Shown here: positions 45,481 to 54,276 of the stretch, one piece after another
How the letters are laid out: every line of letters begins with the position of its first letter
How positions within the stretch are numbered: position 1 is the first letter of the stretch
From: Limnovirga sp038203525
Lineage (GTDB): Bacteria > Bacteroidota > Bacteroidia > Chitinophagales > Chitinophagaceae
Assembly (NCBI GenBank): GCA_038203525.1
Contig: JBBRDW010000008.1
Coordinates: forward strand, 12,145-76,144
Length of the DNA stretch: 64,000 nucleotides
Direction: 5' to 3'
Notes under the pieces: generated by a model
Told to the model about the DNA's origin: nothing
The model's input: the letters and a program-made list of their open reading frames with translations, nothing else
Database searches by the model: none
Program-made: the position numbers and the translations under genes

Positions 45481-46821
45481 TTACTGCAACATTTCAATTT
45501 CTGTATTGCTTTGAATCATTCGGTCTGCTATTTTTTTAGACTTATAGAACTGCAACAACAACACCGGCGCTTTTAGAACGGTAAGCAATGCACTTAACAA
45601 CAACATTTTACTGCTGCGTTTATATTTGTACGGCACGTTGGAAAGCATGATGCCGATAAACAATGCGTTGTTGGAAAGCTCCTCCGAAAAATATTTTTTG
45701 AATAGATAAATAACACTCGGTACCGGTTTTGGCGAAAACCATTTCTGAGGGCGAAATCCATCCCAGCTGCCCATTTGCCGGAGGCCGCCTGTACCTACTT
45801 TTAGATGAATACGTGGCGCCTTAAAATTTGAGATACTTTTTATACCGTTTATATAAGCCCTAAAACCAAATTCTCCATCGCCCATGCGCTGGCCGTTAAA
45901 CTTTTCATCAAACAAACCAATCTGTTGCATTACATTTCGTTTGATCATTGCGTTGCCGGAATCGAACTGATCTGCCCATCGAAAAAAACGATAATTATCA
46001 GCAATTTTTTGCCCTGCAGCAGCCAGCGACACGCCGGCAGAAATAGATACCTTAAAAAAGTCAAGGCATTTTAGATGCTGTTCTATCCAGTCCTCTGAAA
46101 CACGCGAATCATCATCAAAAAATAACAGGTAATCGGCTGCAGTACTTTTTACTGCATTGTTTCTTGCTGTCCACAAAAGCTGTTCTTTTTGCTGATGGAG
46201 CCTGATGTTTAATTTGTATGATTTATAAAATTCCGCATCAAAATTGTCTGACTGATCTACCACAATAACTTCAAAGTTTGTAAAGGTTTGCAGCTCCAGA
46301 TCGCTCAACACATCTTTCAAATATTCGTACCTGTTTAATGTGGGGATTATTACTGCAACCAAAGGCTGGGCATTAACTAATGGCGATAGGAAGTATTCAT
46401 AACCATCATATAAAAAAGGATTTTCGTAGGGATTAATTCTTTTTATATTTTTTGTTTTATGGTAGGCTGCCCATTCTTTAAATAGGTTTTTAAATGTACA
46501 AACCCGTAGTAAAAAAGCGAATGAAGCCCATGGTTTTCCCCAGTATTTTTTAATAAAAATATACTCATCAGCAAGGGTTGGTTTTGGCAAATCACGCAAT
46601 GCTCTATTTTCCGCAGCTGTTGATTCGAGTAATACTCCCCTGCACCAAAGCCGGTAGCCGACATCAGCAATTTGTGCACTTTTTGTTTCGTAATTTTCAT
46701 CTGGCAGTTCCCCTAAATAATTTTCGCCTACAACAAAACAGGAAGCAAATTTACCAGGCGCTTTTGGCTCAAGATTAAATTGCCACGCAGGTTGGGTATA
46801 TCTTATAAATGTAAAAAGCAA
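45481..46821 (-). CDS. Glycosyltransferase family 2 with extra N-terminal region
   Basis: GT-A glycosyltransferase of about 446 residues. The GT2 domain starts near residue 155 (VAVIIPTLNRYEYLKDVLSD), with VVDQSDN and the metal-binding FFDDDSRVSEDW. It is preceded by about 150 residues (FNLEPKAPGKFASCFVVGEN; QIADVGYRLWCRG), which resemble the C-terminal half of another GT2, so the protein may be a remnant fusion. The only start in this frame is TTG at 46821. An ATG at 46850 opens MPVKLHKPLL in another frame and would join this frame after a 1-bp insertion, so a frameshift near 46822 is possible. C-terminal hydrophobic segments suggest membrane association. Confidence 0.75.
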   Translation of the reverse strand: MLFTFIRYTQPAWQFNLEPKAPGKFASCFVVGENYLGELPDENYETKSAQIADVGYRLWCRGVLLESTAAENRALRDLPKPTLADEYIFIKKYWGKPWASFAFLLRVCTFKNLFKEWAAYHKTKNIKRINPYENPFLYDGYEYFLSPLVNAQPLVAVIIPTLNRYEYLKDVLSDLELQTFTNFEVIVVDQSDNFDAEFYKSYKLNIRLHQQKEQLLWTARNNAVKSTAADYLLFFDDDSRVSEDWIEQHLKCLDFFKVSISAGVSLAAAGQKIADNYRFFRWADQFDSGNAMIKRNVMQQIGLFDEKFNGQRMGDGEFGFRAYINGIKSISNFKAPRIHLKVGTGGLRQMGSWDGFRPQKWFSPKPVPSVIYLFKKYFSEELSNNALFIGIMLSNVPYKYKRSSKMLLLSALLTVLKAPVLLLQFYKSKKIADRMIQSNTEIEMLQ

Positions 46822-46869
46822 AGAAGTGGTTTATGTAATTTTACCGGCATTTATCTTAATTAAGAATGG

Positions 46870-48027
46870 TTAGTGGCTTACCAGTTGCATATACATGTCT
46901 TCAAATTTATTGATCTGCATTTCCAGCTTAAAACAACCGTTGATACGCTCCCTTGCTTTGTTGCCGAGGTAGCTGCATAACTGTTCATCATTCATTAACC
47001 GCATCAAATTGACCGCCATAGATTCATGATCGTAAATATTGGCAAGCAGGGCATTTTCTTCATGCGTTATCACCTCCGCCATACCGCCAGCTCTTGAAGA
47101 AACAACTGGCAACTGCATGCTCATTGCTTCCAGTACCACATTCGCAATTCCTTCATAAATACTGGGCAGAAAAAATATATCTGCTTCTTGCATCAGTTGT
47201 TTTACTTCTACGCGTGACTTTGATCCTGCCAGTATTACCACATCCTGCAGCTGCATGGTATGTATTTGAAAAAAGATTTGCTCATAATCGTTTCCACTGC
47301 CAGCAATGATCCATTTAAACTTTAGTCCTTTCTGCTTAAGCAATGCAATAGCTAATAATCCTGTTGCATAACCTTTTGCAAAACTCAGCCGCCCAACACT
47401 AAGTATTATTTTTTCACCGTAATGATTCTGGCATTTATCATTTCTGAAATATTCAGTATCAATGCTTGGAAAATTGACAAATATTTTTTCAGGTTTATCA
47501 GTGAGCGGCAGTATGATATTACTGATATCGTGGGAAACACAATGAATAGAATCTGCCAAAGCAAATACTTGTCTTAACTTTTCTCTGCGTTCTTCATAAA
47601 CAAGTAATTTCAGCTTCTCCCCTGTTCCCCTGCAGCTAACCATAATGCGGCCATTTAAATCTTTAATAGTGCTTAGGTAATTTACCGCTATACCAGAAAA
47701 TTCAAAATGAACGATTGCCGCTTTTGCCCCGTTTATACTACGCACCCGGAATATACGGAAGAGCTCTTTCGCAATATTCTTTTTAGTTAGCGCAGCCCGA
47801 ATAAGCAATACCGGATGAAGAAGACCAAACAGTAATATCGATTTTTTATTAAATACCTTCACCGTAATACCAGTTGTATCGGGAAACAACTCCGTCATCA
47901 GCAATTCATTTTTTCTATTGCAAAAAATAATATGCTCATGGCCACGTGCAACCATTTTTTCAACCTTGGAATAAATAAATGTTTCACTGCGCGAAGGAAA
48001 AGATTCTGTTATTATGGCTATGCGCAT
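46870..48027 (-). CDS. Glycosyltransferase family 4
   Basis: GT-B glycosyltransferase of 385 residues. The N-terminal start MRIAIITESFPSRSETFIYS is the classic acceptor-domain opening. The donor domain contains KIILSVGRLSFAKGYATGLL, VILAGSKSRVEVKQLMQEAD and SIYEGIANVVLEAMSMQLPV with SSRAGGMAEV. It lies 48 bp upstream of the GT2 gene, so the two probably form a pair, bounded by repeat units on both sides. The exact sugar is unknown. Confidence 0.9.
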   Translation of the reverse strand: MRIAIITESFPSRSETFIYSKVEKMVARGHEHIIFCNRKNELLMTELFPDTTGITVKVFNKKSILLFGLLHPVLLIRAALTKKNIAKELFRIFRVRSINGAKAAIVHFEFSGIAVNYLSTIKDLNGRIMVSCRGTGEKLKLLVYEERREKLRQVFALADSIHCVSHDISNIILPLTDKPEKIFVNFPSIDTEYFRNDKCQNHYGEKIILSVGRLSFAKGYATGLLAIALLKQKGLKFKWIIAGSGNDYEQIFFQIHTMQLQDVVILAGSKSRVEVKQLMQEADIFFLPSIYEGIANVVLEAMSMQLPVVSSRAGGMAEVITHEENALLANIYDHESMAVNLMRLMNDEQLCSYLGNKARERINGCFKLEMQINKFEDMYMQLVSH

Positions 48028-48085
48028 TTTTCGCTTTTTTTATTACTCCGTTGTTTAATTAGTAAGTAAGAATTATATGGTATTT

Positions 48086-48322
48086 TTTTTGAGCCTGGCT
48101 TTAGTACATTAATGAAGCTTCCGTTGCGTCGCACTCTTGTACTGAGGAACAAGTTTCATCAGTACAAGAGTTCCAAAGTTCACGGGGTTTAGCATAGCGT
48201 TCAAAGCATAACTCGTGAACTTTGGTACTCGTGAACCACTGCTGTTGAACTTCCTAAAAGTATAAGTGTGCACCACAGGCGGAACAGTTAATGGTATGAA
48301 AAATAATAAAAGGGCTTAAAAA
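48086..48322. repeat. Inverted-arm element, complete unit, sister copy of 2670-2886
   Basis: The left arm 48086-48142 has tip TTTTTTGAGCCTGGC and exact A core. The right arm 48260-48322 has a changed core (GTATAAGTGTGCACCACAG) and tip AGGGCTTAAAAAA. The interior opens TGAGGAACAAGTTTCATCAG and aligns throughout with the 2719-2833 interior, including GAACCACTGCTG before the right arm. Confidence 0.9.
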
Positions 48323-48323
48323 A

Positions 48324-50174
48324 TTAATTGTATTTATTTCTATGATGTGCATCCCACTGAACCAGCGAATACACCGCCCAAATAAACCAGCCGTTTTGCC
48401 TTGTGCCGTCCATATGCGTCTGCAATAAATGTTGAAGTTTACCGCGATTAAACATAAGGGCAAGATGCCGAGGCATATCCATTATTTTTTCGGTGGCTTC
48501 GTTTTTTATTTCTTTTCTAAGCCAGTCGTCCATAGGTATGGTAAAACCTTTTTTGGGTTTTAGAACCATCGATTCGCCTGCCTTGTTCATTAATGATTGC
48601 TTTACGTTTATTTTGCCTTCAGCGCCATTAATACAATCGCTGTAAGTGCAGGAAAGACTGTATTGCAACATTGCTTTACTTAAAAAAGGCACACGCACTT
48701 CCAGGCTGTGGTGCATGCTTGCCCTGTCAACCTTTAGCAATATGCGCTGCAGATGAATATCTGCTTCCATTTTACGTATGCAGTTCATCAGCTCTTCAAC
48801 AGAAGCATTTTTCTGATCTGTTTTATTAACTGCTTCCGTAAAAAAAAAAGAAGGTTTGGGCTTAACTTCAAATACCTGCGGAAGCCAATGCGGCGCCCCT
48901 GTAACAGCCAGTGATGAATAATAATATTCAAGAAAATTCTTATTGTTCCAATGTCTTGCAAGGTAAATTGTTGACGGGTCTTTTATTTTTGCCAGCAGTA
49001 TTTTTAGGCGCCGTTCCCACAAATTATTCTTATAGGATGGCATTAAGCTCAGCGCTTTTAAATTTCGCGGGTAGCCCCAAAATAACTCATCTGCTCCATC
49101 GCCACTTAAGGCAACGGTAACTTGTTCTTTTGCAAATTTTGACAATAATAGTGTGGGCAGGGAAGAGTAATCAGCAAATGGTTCTGTAAATGCCTTGGCA
49201 TTGTCGTTTAACAACTGCAGCATGTCTTGCGAAGAAATGTATTTGCAATAATGATCAATACCAAACTTTTCAGCAAATGTTTTAGCGGACTCGCTTTCAT
49301 CCATTACGCTGTCTTTAACGCCTATCGTAAATGCCTTAAAATGTTTGTAACTGTTCGCGAAATAACTCACCAATGTACTATCGGTGCCACCAGACATAAA
49401 TGTACCCACCGGTACATCGCTCACCAACTGCCTGTTTACAGAAGCACCGAGTATATTATCTATATTGCCAGTGGAACGATCTTCACTTTTTTTTGCATAA
49501 CTATAGTACTGGTGTAAAGCTGCTTTACCATCTTCTACAATCATGTAATGCCCATGGGGGAATAATTTAGTGTACTTGATCACACCATCATTTTCTGGCA
49601 TATAGCCAAGCTGGAGACAGGATGCAATAACGGTTTCATCAAAAGGTTGATCCCTGAAAAAAGAATGATTGATAATATGATCGTACTGCGAACTGTATAC
49701 AACACCTTCGTTGCTTTCACCGATATACAATGGCTTTATACCCAATTGATCCCTTGCCAGCAGCAGCCTGTTATTCTGAACATCATAAAAAGCAAATGCG
49801 AACATCCCATCCAGCACTTCGAGTGTTTTGTTTGCGCCAAGATGTATTAAAGCATATAGCAAAAGCTCTGTATCGGAAGAAGACCGAAAGCTGCTGAGGT
49901 ATGGCTTTAGTAAGGTAAATATTAACTCCGTATTGTAAATTTCTCCATTAAAGCTGATACAGTAATTTCCACAGTGAGACAACATTGGCTGATCACCATT
50001 AGAACTGGTATCTCTAATTGCCAGCCGCGCAAATACCGTTATATAATTTTTATGGTTGCTCCAACTAGCGCTGGCGTCTGGCCCGCGGCGTTGCATGGTT
50101 GATAAACACCAGTTAAAGTATTCCGGCTGAAGATTGTTGGATTTAAAAGAATACATACCTACAATACCACACAT
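48324..50174 (-). CDS. asnB: Asparagine synthase (glutamine-hydrolysing) family protein
   Basis: Amidotransferase of 616 residues. The N-terminal glutaminase begins MCGIVGMYS, with Cys2 as nucleophile. Further glutaminase residues are RGPDAS and FNGEIYN. The synthetase domain has the PP-loop FMSGGTDSTLV and LSGDGADELFWGYPR. Within polysaccharide clusters such proteins often amidate sugar acids or support glycan modification rather than asparagine supply. Its 3-bp gap to the glycosyltransferase upstream indicates co-translation. The right tip of a repeat unit ends 2 bp from its stop codon. The substrate is inferred from context only. Confidence 0.9.
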   Translation of the reverse strand: MCGIVGMYSFKSNNLQPEYFNWCLSTMQRRGPDASASWSNHKNYITVFARLAIRDTSSNGDQPMLSHCGNYCISFNGEIYNTELIFTLLKPYLSSFRSSSDTELLLYALIHLGANKTLEVLDGMFAFAFYDVQNNRLLLARDQLGIKPLYIGESNEGVVYSSQYDHIINHSFFRDQPFDETVIASCLQLGYMPENDGVIKYTKLFPHGHYMIVEDGKAALHQYYSYAKKSEDRSTGNIDNILGASVNRQLVSDVPVGTFMSGGTDSTLVSYFANSYKHFKAFTIGVKDSVMDESESAKTFAEKFGIDHYCKYISSQDMLQLLNDNAKAFTEPFADYSSLPTLLLSKFAKEQVTVALSGDGADELFWGYPRNLKALSLMPSYKNNLWERRLKILLAKIKDPSTIYLARHWNNKNFLEYYYSSLAVTGAPHWLPQVFEVKPKPSFFFTEAVNKTDQKNASVEELMNCIRKMEADIHLQRILLKVDRASMHHSLEVRVPFLSKAMLQYSLSCTYSDCINGAEGKINVKQSLMNKAGESMVLKPKKGFTIPMDDWLRKEIKNEATEKIMDMPRHLALMFNRGKLQHLLQTHMDGTRQNGWFIWAVYSLVQWDAHHRNKYN

Positions 50175-50177
50175 AAA

Positions 50178-51437
50178 CTAAATACGGGCTTTTTTAAATT
50201 TTGTAATTGCCTTTTGCAATGTATCCCTATATCTCCTGGTGACGATATCCAAAGTAAAATCAGAAGCTGTTTTTAGATAGCCCATTTCGCCCATGCTCTT
50301 TCGTAATGCAGGATCGTTTATTAAAACTTCCATTTTTTTTGACAGCATTACTGCATCGCCAGGTTTGCACAACAGTCCATCTGTGCCGTCAGTAACTACC
50401 GAACTTATTGCACCTGTTGCCATAGCAATAACCGGCTTTTTACAAGACCATGATTCAAGAAAAACCATACCAAATGATTCATTTACTGATGGCGTTATAA
50501 AAATATCAATTGCATGATAAAGGTTTACTTTTTCTTTCTGAGAAAGACTATAAAATGTGTGAATATTGATGGTATTTTGCCTGTTTACCCGCTCAATCAT
50601 TTTTTCAAAAGTCTTCGCGTACGCATTGTTAGTATAACCTGCAATAACAAGATGAATATTTGTTTCCGCAGAACTAATCAATTCAAAAGCTTTTAATAAA
50701 ATATCAAGACTTTTGGTTATTTCAATTCTGCCAATGTAGCCCAGCAAAATATCATTTTCGTTCAAGCCAAATAGTGAGCGGTAATAATTTCTGTCTCCAT
50801 TTTTATATAGCTCCATATCAAGGCCTATTCCGGCTACCACAATAGTTTCGGGAGCAACACCGAGTTTAACAAGCCTCTCTTTTTCATAACGGGTATTTGC
50901 CAGATAATATTCGCTTTTTTTAATTGCTTCCAGTGCAGTTTTTGAAATTACACTTACTTGCTCATCTCCTGTAAAATGAACAGCACCCTGAAATACAAAT
51001 GGCTTTGGGTTTTTATACAGATGCCGTTTTAACGGGTAATTCATGTACAGGTAACTAGAAGTACCAGCCATAATTACATCGGCATCAGATTTATTAATTG
51101 CTCTTGCAAGTGAAGGCGACCATGGCCCGTTTAAATATTTAAGATACCATTCCGGAATACGCTTAAAACCCTTAAGAAATACCTTCTTAATTAAAACAGA
51201 AAAGTAAAGATGAAATCTTATAAATGCAAACCTGCAAATGGACACACCATTTATATTTTCAATTGTCTTACTAATTTTTTTAAAATATTTTTTTTCTGGT
51301 CCGTAGTAGGAGTTGGTGGTAAACACCGTTGCTTCATCATTATATACTGCGATACATTTTTCAGCGAAATTTTGAAAAAAAATTTGTGTTCCGCCTACAG
51401 ATGGAAAATAATTTTGAACAACAAATAAGATTTTCAT
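50178..51437 (-). CDS. Glycosyltransferase family 4
   Basis: GT-B glycosyltransferase of 419 residues. It starts MKILFVVQNYFPSVGGTQIF, with the GG-T motif of GT4 acceptor domains. Donor-site sequences are LLGYIGRIEITKSLDILLKA, SPSVNESFGMVFLESWSCKK and GAISSVVTDGTDGLL. The asnB-like gene follows after 3 bp, so the pair is one translational unit. The next repeat unit begins 40 bp upstream of its start. Donor sugar unknown. Confidence 0.9.
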   Translation of the reverse strand: MKILFVVQNYFPSVGGTQIFFQNFAEKCIAVYNDEATVFTTNSYYGPEKKYFKKISKTIENINGVSICRFAFIRFHLYFSVLIKKVFLKGFKRIPEWYLKYLNGPWSPSLARAINKSDADVIMAGTSSYLYMNYPLKRHLYKNPKPFVFQGAVHFTGDEQVSVISKTALEAIKKSEYYLANTRYEKERLVKLGVAPETIVVAGIGLDMELYKNGDRNYYRSLFGLNENDILLGYIGRIEITKSLDILLKAFELISSAETNIHLVIAGYTNNAYAKTFEKMIERVNRQNTINIHTFYSLSQKEKVNLYHAIDIFITPSVNESFGMVFLESWSCKKPVIAMATGAISSVVTDGTDGLLCKPGDAVMLSKKMEVLINDPALRKSMGEMGYLKTASDFTLDIVTRRYRDTLQKAITKFKKARI

Positions 51438-51476
51438 TTGGCTATTGAAGGTAATATTTGATAAATAAGCAATATT

Positions 51477-51704
51477 ATGAACCCAGGATTTGTACTAATT
51501 TGCTTCGCCCCCTCCGCCTGACGCGGACCCTTGTACCGGAGGAAGTTGATCAACAAATTCACGTGTTTGGTCGTTCGCAAGTTATATGTGCCTGTATTTT
51601 AAAAACCATGAACTATTGAACTTGTGAACTGATGAAACTTATTCTTCTGTACAAGAGTGCGACGCAAGGAACGATGCTATGAAAATATCTGCTGGCATCA
51701 AAAT
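51477..51704. repeat. Inverted-arm element, complete unit with mixed arms (C-like left, A right)
   Basis: The left arm 51477-51536 has tip TATGAACCCAGGATTTG and a C-like inner part (CTCCGCCTGACGCGGAC, then CCTTGTAC). The right arm 51649-51704 starts with an exact A core and ends GCTGGCATCAAAAT. The sequence ACTGATGAAACTTATTCTTC just inside the right arm is the inverse of the left interior of the unit at 48086. Confidence 0.87.
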
Positions 51705-51724
51705 AAGAAAGCCTTGTAGTGAAC

Positions 51725-52624
51725 CTATAAACCAAAAAAAGCCATGATGGTTTTGTATCGCGATTTAAAAAAAATGAAAACGGTAAGCTTAAACAAATAA
51801 AAATTTTTAAAAACCACTGCCCTTCTGACAAGAAATAAAAATAATTTTCCTGACTTTTTTACTCCGGCTACCAGCGGTTCATTATAAAAATTAAAACATT
51901 TTTTAATAACTGCATCGTCGCTTATTTTTAAAAAACATCGTACATAATTTGTTTTTAAAAGGGTATTTATTTCAAGCTGTGCCTGCCTTTTAACAAAAGA
52001 GATTTGTTCATGATGCATACGGTAATTCAGTAACGGCAATGCAATGTTTGCTGTTTTATGTTTCAAAATAAGCCTCGTCCATAATTCATAATCTTCTGCC
52101 GGATAAAACAATTCATCGTAATAATAATCTCCATTTTTAACCAGGCTGTTCCTAAACATGACCGAGGGATGGGCAAATGGCGTTTCCTTTAAAGCCATAC
52201 ATTTGATTGCAGCATTCTGTGTTGGGTATTTGCGAATTTTACCAGGCCCGCTTTCGCTAAACAAGCGTGTAAAAGAACCCACCACTTGCACTGGCATATT
52301 CTTTTCTAAAAAACTGTGTTGCAGAAAAAGTCTTTGTGGGTGGGCAATGTCGTCTGCGTCCATCCTTGCAATATAACTGCCTTTTGCTATCGACATACCA
52401 TGGTTAAGACAAAATACTACGCCTTTATTTTCCGGTATTTTACTATAAGATATTCGGTCATCATTATAGCCGAGAATTACCCTCTCCGTATCATCAGTTG
52501 ATCCGTCGTTAATAATAATAAATTCAAACTGCGTGAAGGTTTGAGATAAAATACTTTCAATGCTTTCCTTTAAATACCTGGCCGCATTATATACCGGCAT
52601 TACAACACTTAGCTCCACATCCAT
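51725..52624 (-). CDS. Glycosyltransferase family 2
   Basis: GT-A glycosyltransferase of 299 residues. The opening is SVVMPVYNAARYLKESIESI, then INDGSTDDTERV, with the metal-binding RMDADDIAHPQR near residue 90. The C-terminus has a short basic and hydrophobic tail (LFLFLVRRAVVFKNFYLFKL) that may contact the membrane. Its start overlaps the stop of the preceding GT2 gene by one base (TAATG-type junction), indicating coupled translation. Probably adds one sugar of the repeat unit. Confidence 0.92.
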   Translation of the reverse strand: MDVELSVVMPVYNAARYLKESIESILSQTFTQFEFIIINDGSTDDTERVILGYNDDRISYSKIPENKGVVFCLNHGMSIAKGSYIARMDADDIAHPQRLFLQHSFLEKNMPVQVVGSFTRLFSESGPGKIRKYPTQNAAIKCMALKETPFAHPSVMFRNSLVKNGDYYYDELFYPAEDYELWTRLILKHKTANIALPLLNYRMHHEQISFVKRQAQLEINTLLKTNYVRCFLKISDDAVIKKCFNFYNEPLVAGVKKSGKLFLFLVRRAVVFKNFYLFKLTVFIFFKSRYKTIMAFFGL

Positions 52625-53511
52625 TATTTTTTCCGCTTAGCGTTGGAAAACAATCCAAGATTTCTTAATGCTCCTTTTACGGGCGCAAATATTTTTGAGA
52701 GTTTATGAAATTCACTGTTGGTGATTGATTTCAGCAGCCTGTCGTATTTACTTTTACTTATAAATGTATCTGTGAACATATCCTCAATATTCAGGTTTCT
52801 TCTTTTTGCGGCCTGTATTGTCGCGTACCAATGCCAGTAATAAGCTCGCCCACCTTTATTTGGATGCGAAATGCCGCCTTCGTGAATACGGTACAAATAC
52901 AATGGCTTATCTAAGTAAGAGAATGAACCAATTTCCCAAAGTTTCAAATATAAATCCTGGTCTACCGCTCTTAACATGTGTGGGTCAATGCCGTCAGTTT
53001 CCAGGTAAGCACTTTTTAGAAAAGCAGTAAAGGCTACTACAGGTCCGGCGTTATTATAGGGCGGAGCATAATTAAAATAATAATCACCGATGTCTTTTAC
53101 CAGACCAGCCGCAGGATGCAACCCTTTTCTTTCCAGTTTTTCACTACAGATATATAAATTGGAATGTATTAAAACCGCATCAGGATTCTTGCCAAACGCA
53201 TTAACCATTTCTTCCAAAGCACAGGGCAACAGTGCATCATCCGGATCCAGAAATCCACAAAATTTTCCACGTGCTTCTTCAGCACATTTCCGCTTTGTAA
53301 ATCCGCACCCATTATTTATTTCGTTTTTAAATAAATGGAACCTGTCATCATCTTTAATAAAGCGCTCTATAGTTTCTACTGAATCATCGGTGGATGCATC
53401 ATCTACAATAATCACCTCCCAATCAGTATATGTTTGTTCAAGGATACTGTTATAGCAATCCTTAAAAAATCTACCGTTATTGTAATTTGCTATTAGAATA
53501 GAAAATGTCAT
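52624..53511 (-). CDS. Glycosyltransferase family 2
   Basis: GT-A glycosyltransferase of 295 residues. It begins MTFSILIANYNNGRFFKDCY, followed by VDDASTDDSVETIE and the metal-binding LDPDDALLPCALEE. The C-terminal part (EGGISHPNKGGRAYYWHWYA) resembles GT2 enzymes of O-antigen clusters. It is 3 bp from the methyltransferase-like gene and overlaps the next GT2 gene by 1 bp, so four genes from Wzt to this region form a tight block. Confidence 0.92.
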   Translation of the reverse strand: MTFSILIANYNNGRFFKDCYNSILEQTYTDWEVIIVDDASTDDSVETIERFIKDDDRFHLFKNEINNGCGFTKRKCAEEARGKFCGFLDPDDALLPCALEEMVNAFGKNPDAVLIHSNLYICSEKLERKGLHPAAGLVKDIGDYYFNYAPPYNNAGPVVAFTAFLKSAYLETDGIDPHMLRAVDQDLYLKLWEIGSFSYLDKPLYLYRIHEGGISHPNKGGRAYYWHWYATIQAAKRRNLNIEDMFTDTFISKSKYDRLLKSITNSEFHKLSKIFAPVKGALRNLGLFSNAKRKK

Positions 53512-53514
53512 TAC

Positions 53515-54276
53515 TCAGGGTTTGGTAATAAATCCGGTATTCTTAGATATACAGGCATACCGTTTGTTGATCTCTGTAATTTTTTGCCCGGTAAGGCCCG
53601 CCCATTCATTCAATATTTTTGTTTCATCAGTTCTGCCTGCGTCATCAAGAAAAATTGTGTAAGATTCTGCAAGTCTGTTTAACAAAAAAGAAATTGCAGG
53701 ATAACGTGAAAAAGGACAAAGTTTACCGGTTGGGCCGTCAACAATTATAAGATCAAATTTTTCTTCATTAATTTTCTTCTTTATTACCTCACTATCATAC
53801 CATTTAAATGAAGAAGCAAGTGCCGTAGCATAGTCCGGGGATTCTTGTACCGGTGCAACTATCAATTCTATGGCATCCTGAACACCAACCTTAGTAAGGT
53901 TTTCAGTTACGCGGTTTACCCATTGCTCATCTGAATCAACAGCATAAAATTTTACCTTCAGACCAAATGTTTTAATAATTTTTGCTATATAAACTGTAGA
54001 ATTTCCAGCACCGAATTCAATAATACTACTGCGCTTATTAATAATTATTTCATTCAAAATATGGCAAATGGTTACAGGCGACATGGCCATTTCAGTTTGT
54101 GGAAGGTAATTGCCAGGCCCCAACAAATTTAGAAGATACTGCAAACAGGCGTTTTCTTTTTGCGCCCAAACAATATCTCTGTTCATCTGCCTTGCATCAC
54201 TTTTTAAAGCTGAATGCTGATAAGGCAAATCGATTATTTTTTTAACGAGCTTTTTAAACATGCTGAACAATTTCAA
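53515..54276 (-). CDS. SAM-dependent methyltransferase-like protein
   Basis: Predicted cytoplasmic Rossmann-fold protein of 253 residues. The SAM-binding glycine motif is SIIEFGAGNSTVYIAKII, then VKFYAVDSDEQW with an acidic residue at the end of strand 2, and FDLIIVDGPTG at strand 4. The N-terminal 60 residues (KKLVKKIIDLPYQHSALKSD) form a charged helical extension. Its start overlaps the Wzt gene by 23 bp, so it belongs to the export block and may methylate the growing glycan, as in chain-terminating methyltransferases of ABC-dependent O-antigens. That role is inferred; acceptor unknown. Confidence 0.75.
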   Translation of the reverse strand: MKLFSMFKKLVKKIIDLPYQHSALKSDARQMNRDIVWAQKENACLQYLLNLLGPGNYLPQTEMAMSPVTICHILNEIIINKRSSIIEFGAGNSTVYIAKIIKTFGLKVKFYAVDSDEQWVNRVTENLTKVGVQDAIELIVAPVQESPDYATALASSFKWYDSEVIKKKINEEKFDLIIVDGPTGKLCPFSRYPAISFLLNRLAESYTIFLDDAGRTDETKILNEWAGLTGQKITEINKRYACISKNTGFITKP

